Assembly (NCBI RefSeq): GCF_000208925.1
Contig: NW_001914910.1
Location: forward strand, 1 to 64,000
Length of the DNA: 64,000 nt
Direction: 5' to 3'
Origin: Entamoeba histolytica HM-1:IMSS
Lineage: Eukaryota > Evosea > Mastigamoebida > Endamoebidae
Of this stretch, positions 59,648-64,000 are shown piece after piece. Numbering within the stretch: position 1 is the first letter of the stretch; every line of letters begins with the position of its first letter. Below the pieces are notes generated by a model. The model was not told where the DNA came from. It worked only from the letters and a program-made list of their open reading frames with translations, and did no database searches. A program made the position numbers and the translations under genes.

Positions 59648-60302
59648 TTAGGCTGAAACAAGATGTTTGGATTTCCAAACGTCTAATAAGTCTGAAGAAG
59701 CATCTGGGTTAGATAGATTACTAACATTTAAATAATGGCGCATTACAATAGCATCTTCTCCATCATTATAATATTTTTTATCAACTGAATGTTGTTTATA
59801 ACCCATTGTTACTTCATACAAATGACGAGCAGGCTTATTACTTTCACGTACATGAAGAGTAACATATTCTGCACCAAAACATTCAATCATAGAATTTTCT
59901 GCAGCTCTTAGTAATTTTGTTGCTATTCCTAATCTTCTGTATGACCTTAATACACTAATTGAAGTGATATGACCAAAAGGAGTTGTTGAGTCTTCGTCCC
60001 TATAAATAAGTGGGTTATAAAAACAATTTCTTTATAAGTGAAATAAAAATGACAAACATCTTTGTTAAAACATAACCTACTACTTTCCCATCAACACATT
60101 CTGCTAAATATGTAATAGAAGGCCAAAGAAGAAGATGATAATAATAATATTTCATTGTATAATTTTCTGCTAAATTAATCAAATTAGCTCCTTGAAGTTT
60201 AGGAAGGTCTTCTGGCTAAAAGAAAATAAATATTTCTATTATACTCTTCATTAACAATACTATTAAAAGAAATCAAACTGTTGCACGTCTAATATTAATC
60301 AT
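59648..60302 (-). CDS. NAA10: N-terminal acetyltransferase catalytic subunit NAA10, three exons
   Basis: Exons 60279-60302, 60058-60215 and 59648-59999. Introns are 63 nt (GTTTGA...TTTTAG) and 58 nt (GTTTGT...TATAG). Together they encode 177 residues starting [20 protein letters not shown], which aligns with NAA10 from residue 1. [61 protein letters not shown] (the acetyl-CoA binding RRxGIA loop), [18 protein letters not shown] and [16 protein letters not shown] follow in order. It is the catalytic subunit of NatA, acetylating nascent chains with small N-terminal residues together with NAA15. AAAACCCTG directly precedes the start codon. Confidence 0.95.
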
Positions 60303-60421
60303 CAGGGTTTTATTTTTTTAGTTTTTTTTATTTTTGTTTTTTCTTTATTTTCGTTATATATAACACTTATATGTTTGATACTTCATAAAAACAAAATCTA
60401 TTTATTTAATTCGGTAAAAAG

Positions 60422-62029
60422 ATGAGTCGGTTCCCTCAAAATAATAATCCTCCGTTTAATCCTAATGGAAAAATACAAAATATAAATTTTATTCCTGTTA
60501 CAAATGGACAAAGAGTTCCACATATAGTTACTGGAGTACCTCAAGGTAGTTCTGTTAGTTATCCATCAAATTTTCCAATGGTTGTAAGTACTGGAATAGC
60601 ACCAATGGCTACCCCAAATCTTGGTCAAGGTCATATACCAACTACCTCACAATTAAGAACTGTAAATATTCAACCCATATCTTTAGGTAATAATTTTGCT
60701 ATTCCAATCCAAGCAAATTTGCACGTCCCAACAAATGTTAAACGTGCCCAACAAATAGGGGCATTACATCTTTCACAAATAAATCAGCAAGCTCAGGTTA
60801 TTCAACAAATGAATGCAAGACCACAATTTACTGTAGCTCAAGGTTTAGATATAACAAGACAAAATATAGTTTCTCAACAACAAAATATTGGATTACGTGG
60901 TCATGGTGGAATTGCAATACGTCCAGTACCACAGCCTATGTCTCGTGGACAAGTAATGCAAGCACGTGGAATGACACCTTCAATAGTTGGTAATCCTCAA
61001 TTTGGTATGGCACGAACTCCAATAATGAGGACAAATTATGCAAGGCCAATTCCAACAGGAATACGTTTATCACAACAAGCATCTGTAAGAGCAATGGGAG
61101 TTCAACAACCAACAATAAAAATTGAACAACCTCAAATGTTTGGAAAAATAATTAGCAAACAACAACAGCCAATAGAAAGTCGTGCACCTCCAATTATTAA
61201 TGAAGAAAAAAAACCTCAAATTCCTTCATCTGTACAAAATAAATTTATTCATCAAAAAATTATAAAACAAGGTCCAATTGAAGACCTTCCTCCTTCTCCT
61301 TTACCTACACAATCTCCTTCTATTATTCCTCAACACATACAACAACCAATTACTGCTAAACCATCATTAATGGAAACAACACCAAGTCCTCATATTCGTG
61401 TAGTTGAACCAATAAAACAAATTAATGTAAACATACCAACTGTAAATCAGGTTGCTCCTACTCCACGACCTATGAGTACTACTCAACACTCTGTTGTTTC
61501 CACACCAATACCAGTACCTGGAATTGATTTACGTCTTGAGAATTTTCAACAAAATTTTATTAAAGAAGTTCAATCTAAAACAACCAATTCTGTTTCTATT
61601 GTACCAAGAAAGAAATCAGAAAATCATTCAGAAGAACTAAATCAACAAAAAAGAGAAATCTTTAAAGAAGAAGTAGAAAAATCAATAGATACAACATCTA
61701 TTCCAACTATTCCAAATTCATATCCAAAATTTGATGAATTTTTTACACAACTTCATTTATATTGTTTAAAAAATCCATTTTTCTATTATGAAATAGACAA
61801 TGAATATTTATATGTAAAGACTAGATTAAATGATGAAATAGAAAATTTACAATATGGATTTGAATTTTTTATTAATGAAGCTAGTCATCAAACATTTCCA
61901 ACAACTAAGAAATTAAATGGAGAACCTATTGATTTAATGGATTATGGAAAAGATGGAAATCTTCCACAAACAGTAAATGAATTAATGAATGGATTATTTA
62001 AAGTAATGAGAGAAGAATTAATGAGTTAA
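60422..62029 (+). CDS. Gln/Pro/Ile-rich protein with small C-terminal domain
   Basis: 535 residues. Residues 1-440 are low complexity, rich in Gln, Pro, Ile, Thr and Asn, with repeated IPQHIQQP, QPMSRGQVM and RTPIMRT-type segments and few charges. This resembles activation or scaffold regions of transcription factors and Mediator-like subunits. Residues about 435-535 look folded: YPKFDEFFTQLHLYCLKNPFFYYEIDNEYLYVKTRLNDEIENLQYGFEFFINEA and a final helix NELMNGLFKVMREELM. I cannot name a family. Divergent from NAA10, with 119 bp between starts. The composition is unlike the secreted repeats of Entamoeba, so a nuclear role is the better guess. Confidence 0.7.
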   Translation: MSRFPQNNNPPFNPNGKIQNINFIPVTNGQRVPHIVTGVPQGSSVSYPSNFPMVVSTGIAPMATPNLGQGHIPTTSQLRTVNIQPISLGNNFAIPIQANLHVPTNVKRAQQIGALHLSQINQQAQVIQQMNARPQFTVAQGLDITRQNIVSQQQNIGLRGHGGIAIRPVPQPMSRGQVMQARGMTPSIVGNPQFGMARTPIMRTNYARPIPTGIRLSQQASVRAMGVQQPTIKIEQPQMFGKIISKQQQPIESRAPPIINEEKKPQIPSSVQNKFIHQKIIKQGPIEDLPPSPLPTQSPSIIPQHIQQPITAKPSLMETTPSPHIRVVEPIKQINVNIPTVNQVAPTPRPMSTTQHSVVSTPIPVPGIDLRLENFQQNFIKEVQSKTTNSVSIVPRKKSENHSEELNQQKREIFKEEVEKSIDTTSIPTIPNSYPKFDEFFTQLHLYCLKNPFFYYEIDNEYLYVKTRLNDEIENLQYGFEFFINEASHQTFPTTKKLNGEPIDLMDYGKDGNLPQTVNELMNGLFKVMREELMS

Positions 62030-62184
62030 ATTAAAAGAGAAAAGAAAGTATAACAAACAATCTTTATTTATTATTATATTAAATTATTTCAAGTTATGTT
62101 TTTCTTTTTAACGTCAAAAAAAAAAAATTGAAGCAAAACAAAATAATTAAACTAAATAAAATACAGAATAGAATTATAAAGTTC

Positions 62185-63708
62185 ATGAATAAATGTAGAT
62201 TAGAAAATGTTTTCCTTAGAAATGTATTATTTTATTTTCCAAATTTATATGAAATAATGAAATTTGAAAGTGTGTCAAAGTCATGTCAAATAGCGATTGT
62301 TTCAGTATATATTCATCCATATCAATTAACCAAGAAATATCCATTTCAAGTAATTATTAAAATATTTCCAAAATTACAAACCATTTATTTTAATCAACCA
62401 TTTGTCGTACCAAAAAGAGTTGAATTAAAAAAAATTGATAATTTTGAAATTGAAAATTGGAATGAACATTTAGGATTTGGTATATTTTCAAAAAAATGGT
62501 TTGGAAATAAAGTACGATCTATTCACGTTAATAAAATGATTGCAAATATTATTTCATTATCAAATATTAATTATACTAAATTACAAAAAGTTATTGTTGA
62601 TAGTTCAGTTACTGTTGAATTAATTCATTCAATTATTAATATTGAATCAGTTCAACAAATGATTTGTTATTTAGATAATGAAAGTTCATTTGAATTATTA
62701 TGTGGTATTATTCAAACAAATAATGAAGAAAGAAAAAAAATATGTCATTCAATATTATCAGTTTCTATTGTATTTCATTCAATATGTAATGAAAAAATTA
62801 TAGGATGTTTATTACATAAAAAACCTACAAATATTTCTATTGTATTATTTGGTAAAAATATATGGAATGATGTATCACAACATATTATTTGTTTTCCTTC
62901 ACAAAGTATATGTCGTTATAGAATCAGCCCAACACCAGTTGAAATTTATGATGCTGTTCAATTTAAATTAATTGATCCAGTTATTAATCATATTATTACT
63001 GAAAATATTTCACGTGCAGAAATATTATTTAGTAATAAAATAAGACAGAGAAAAAATGATTTCTCTAATTTAATTAATTTAAAAACATTACTTATTGATT
63101 TAGCATCATCTGATATTATACTTCCAAAATCTTTAATTCAACTCTCATTAATAAGATGTAAATGTTTTATTCAATTTAATTCATCTCAATTAACTCGATT
63201 TATTTTAGATACTTGTGAATGTAAAGGAACTCTTGATATATCGTGTATAACAGCTTTAAAAGTTCTTAATGATAAAAGTCATTTTAATTTTATTAAAAAT
63301 AATATAAATTATAAACGAGAATTACCTATTGATCTCTCAACTATTATCACTCTTCATCTTCCTGATAGATGGTTTATATCAAGAAAAGTAGTGTTACAAA
63401 TTAATAATATTTCTATTTGTTATCCAACATTTGTTATAATACAAATAGAAAAAGGAGAAATGAGTTTTCGAGGAATTGGAAGAGAACCAATATCAATTCA
63501 TATGGAAAAATTTAATTTTTATAACTTCAATTTAAAAGAAACAATAAATATTAAAGAATTTATTGTTGGTGATATTACAGGAACGTTAATTATTAATAGA
63601 GAAAATACTAACTGTAATTTTATATGCAAATATGTTCATTATTATGAGGGAGAACATCATTTAAAGTCTTTTAATTATGAAAAAACTGATGAAAGAAATG
63701 TAATTTAA
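62185..63708 (+). CDS. Entamoeba-type F-box-like / leucine-rich family protein
   Basis: 507 residues from the ATG at 62185 (the upstream frame starts only at a TTG). The N-terminus MNKCRLENVFLRNVLFYFPNLYEIMKFESVSKSCQIAIVSVYIHP is the F-box-like opening found in many Entamoeba proteins, often before leucine-rich repeats. The remainder has irregular Ile/Leu-rich strands (LKTLLIDLASSDIILPKSLIQLSLIRCKCF, ITALKVLND) compatible with degenerate LRRs. A function in substrate recognition for a ubiquitin ligase is possible, but the family is not characterised. A-rich sequence precedes the start. Codon use is very AT-rich, more so than neighbouring housekeeping genes. Confidence 0.65.
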   Translation: MNKCRLENVFLRNVLFYFPNLYEIMKFESVSKSCQIAIVSVYIHPYQLTKKYPFQVIIKIFPKLQTIYFNQPFVVPKRVELKKIDNFEIENWNEHLGFGIFSKKWFGNKVRSIHVNKMIANIISLSNINYTKLQKVIVDSSVTVELIHSIINIESVQQMICYLDNESSFELLCGIIQTNNEERKKICHSILSVSIVFHSICNEKIIGCLLHKKPTNISIVLFGKNIWNDVSQHIICFPSQSICRYRISPTPVEIYDAVQFKLIDPVINHIITENISRAEILFSNKIRQRKNDFSNLINLKTLLIDLASSDIILPKSLIQLSLIRCKCFIQFNSSQLTRFILDTCECKGTLDISCITALKVLNDKSHFNFIKNNINYKRELPIDLSTIITLHLPDRWFISRKVVLQINNISICYPTFVIIQIEKGEMSFRGIGREPISIHMEKFNFYNFNLKETINIKEFIVGDITGTLIINRENTNCNFICKYVHYYEGEHHLKSFNYEKTDERNVI

Positions 63709-63785
63709 TAATTTTATAAAATTTAAAAAAATTTAAAAAATATAAAGAAAAAAAAAATATTTCATAATAATTTCAATTAAAAAAA

Positions 63786-63793
63786 AAACCCTC
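63786..63793 (+). promoter_or_regulatory. AAACCCTC motif upstream of eIF2alpha
   Basis: AAACCCTC lies 40 bp before the eIF2alpha ATG. GAACTT (63819-63824) is located between it and the start codon, so both motif types occur in this promoter. Confidence 0.4.
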
Positions 63794-63832
63794 TTTTTTT
63801 TAAACTCAAAAAGAAAAAGAACTTTATTTGAA

Positions 63833-64000
63833 ATGAGTGCACCTGATATTGATAATCCAAAATTACATTGTAGAATGTTAGAACAAAAATTTCCTAATGA
63901 AGATGACCTTTGTTTAGTTACTGTAGTATCTTCAAGTGAAATGGGAACATATGTTGCATTAAAGGAATATGATGATATTCAAGGTATGATTCCTATGTCA
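63833..64000 (+). CDS. EIF2S1: Translation initiation factor eIF2 alpha subunit (5' part)
   Basis: The first 56 residues of an ORF that runs off the window. CRMLEQKFPNEDDLCLVTVVSS and SEMGTYVALKEYDDIQGMIPMS align with the N-terminal S1 domain of eIF2alpha (CRFYxxxxPxxDEVVMVxVxxIxEMGAYVxLxEYxNIEGMIxxS). The regulatory loop with the Ser51-equivalent phosphorylation site should begin just past base 64000. eIF2alpha is part of the GTPase complex that delivers initiator tRNA, and its phosphorylation by stress kinases slows translation. Confidence 0.93.
   Translation, partial: MSAPDIDNPKLHCRMLEQKFPNEDDLCLVTVVSSSEMGTYVALKEYDDIQGMIPMS

Noticed and set aside
1..64000. tRNA arrays, rRNA genes and CRISPR arrays
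   Set aside because: I searched by eye for tRNA T-loop and anticodon-arm patterns, rRNA blocks and regularly spaced repeats and found none; CRISPR is not expected in a eukaryote.

Overview
The window is typical of a nuclear contig of Entamoeba, most likely the E. histolytica / E. dispar / E. nuttalli group, although the sequence alone does not fix the species. It is very AT-rich and has short intergenic gaps in its gene-dense parts. Introns are few and short (45-89 nt) and all begin with GTTTG. GAACTT elements fused to TATA-like runs lie close to many start codons. There are non-LTR retrotransposons of the R2-like Entamoeba LINE type, TLDc-domain genes, and an anaerobic ferredoxin-domain [FeFe]-hydrogenase.

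Region by region. Bases 1-2807 are bounded by near-perfect inverted repeats of at least 379 bp, with a T-rich spacer and one TLDc gene between them; the repeat may continue beyond base 1. Bases 2808-9887 are a repeat-rich zone dominated by a heavily decayed LINE (ORF1 coiled coil, reverse transcriptase, endonuclease). Bases 9888-20015 are gene-dense: an EF-hand-like protein, SRP54, proteasome alpha5, exosome Rrp40, a DYRK kinase, an AGC kinase, a TLDc protein, an ArfGAP and a C2H2 zinc-finger protein. Bases 20016-24346 hold a long gene-poor stretch ending in a 5'-truncated, frameshifted LINE. Bases 24960-38000 carry a gamma-carbonic-anhydrase-like protein, a SUMO E1 subunit (AOS1), a PH protein, a Ras/Rap GTPase, a large protein that reads as two degenerate DDE-transposase-like halves, a secreted RNase T2-like protein lacking catalytic residues, a second DYRK kinase and IMP4. 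Bases 38000-53950 carry condensin CAP-H, a frameshifted S-adenosylmethionine synthetase, bystin, a DHYC palmitoyltransferase beside an ankyrin/SH3-like protein, a hexapeptide acetyltransferase with a broken 5' frame, a five-exon Rab, the F-actin capping protein beta subunit and a CENP-B/Psq-like DNA-binding protein. Bases 53983-64000 carry a LINE 3' fragment in reverse orientation, an adenosine deaminase-like enzyme, a tiny PMP3-family protein, an SLC45/sucrose-type MFS transporter, the [FeFe]-hydrogenase, NAA10, a Q/P-rich protein, an Entamoeba-type F-box-like protein and the start of eIF2alpha.

Functionally most genes are housekeeping and are arranged singly, not in operons. They cover protein targeting and turnover (SRP54, alpha5, AOS1, NAA10), rRNA processing (Rrp40, IMP4, bystin), translation (eIF2alpha), signalling and membrane traffic (kinases, Ras, Rab, ArfGAP, palmitoyltransferase), cytoskeleton (CapZ beta) and chromosome structure (CAP-H). 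Some convergent pairs end within about 10-40 bp of each other, so their transcripts probably overlap. Fifteen introns were placed by eye from the GTTTG donor rule and reading-frame continuity. They restore conserved N-termini or internal motifs in nine genes and add a first exon to IMP4 (only the start codon) and to the MFS transporter (its first membrane helix). All family assignments come from motif reading, not database searches.
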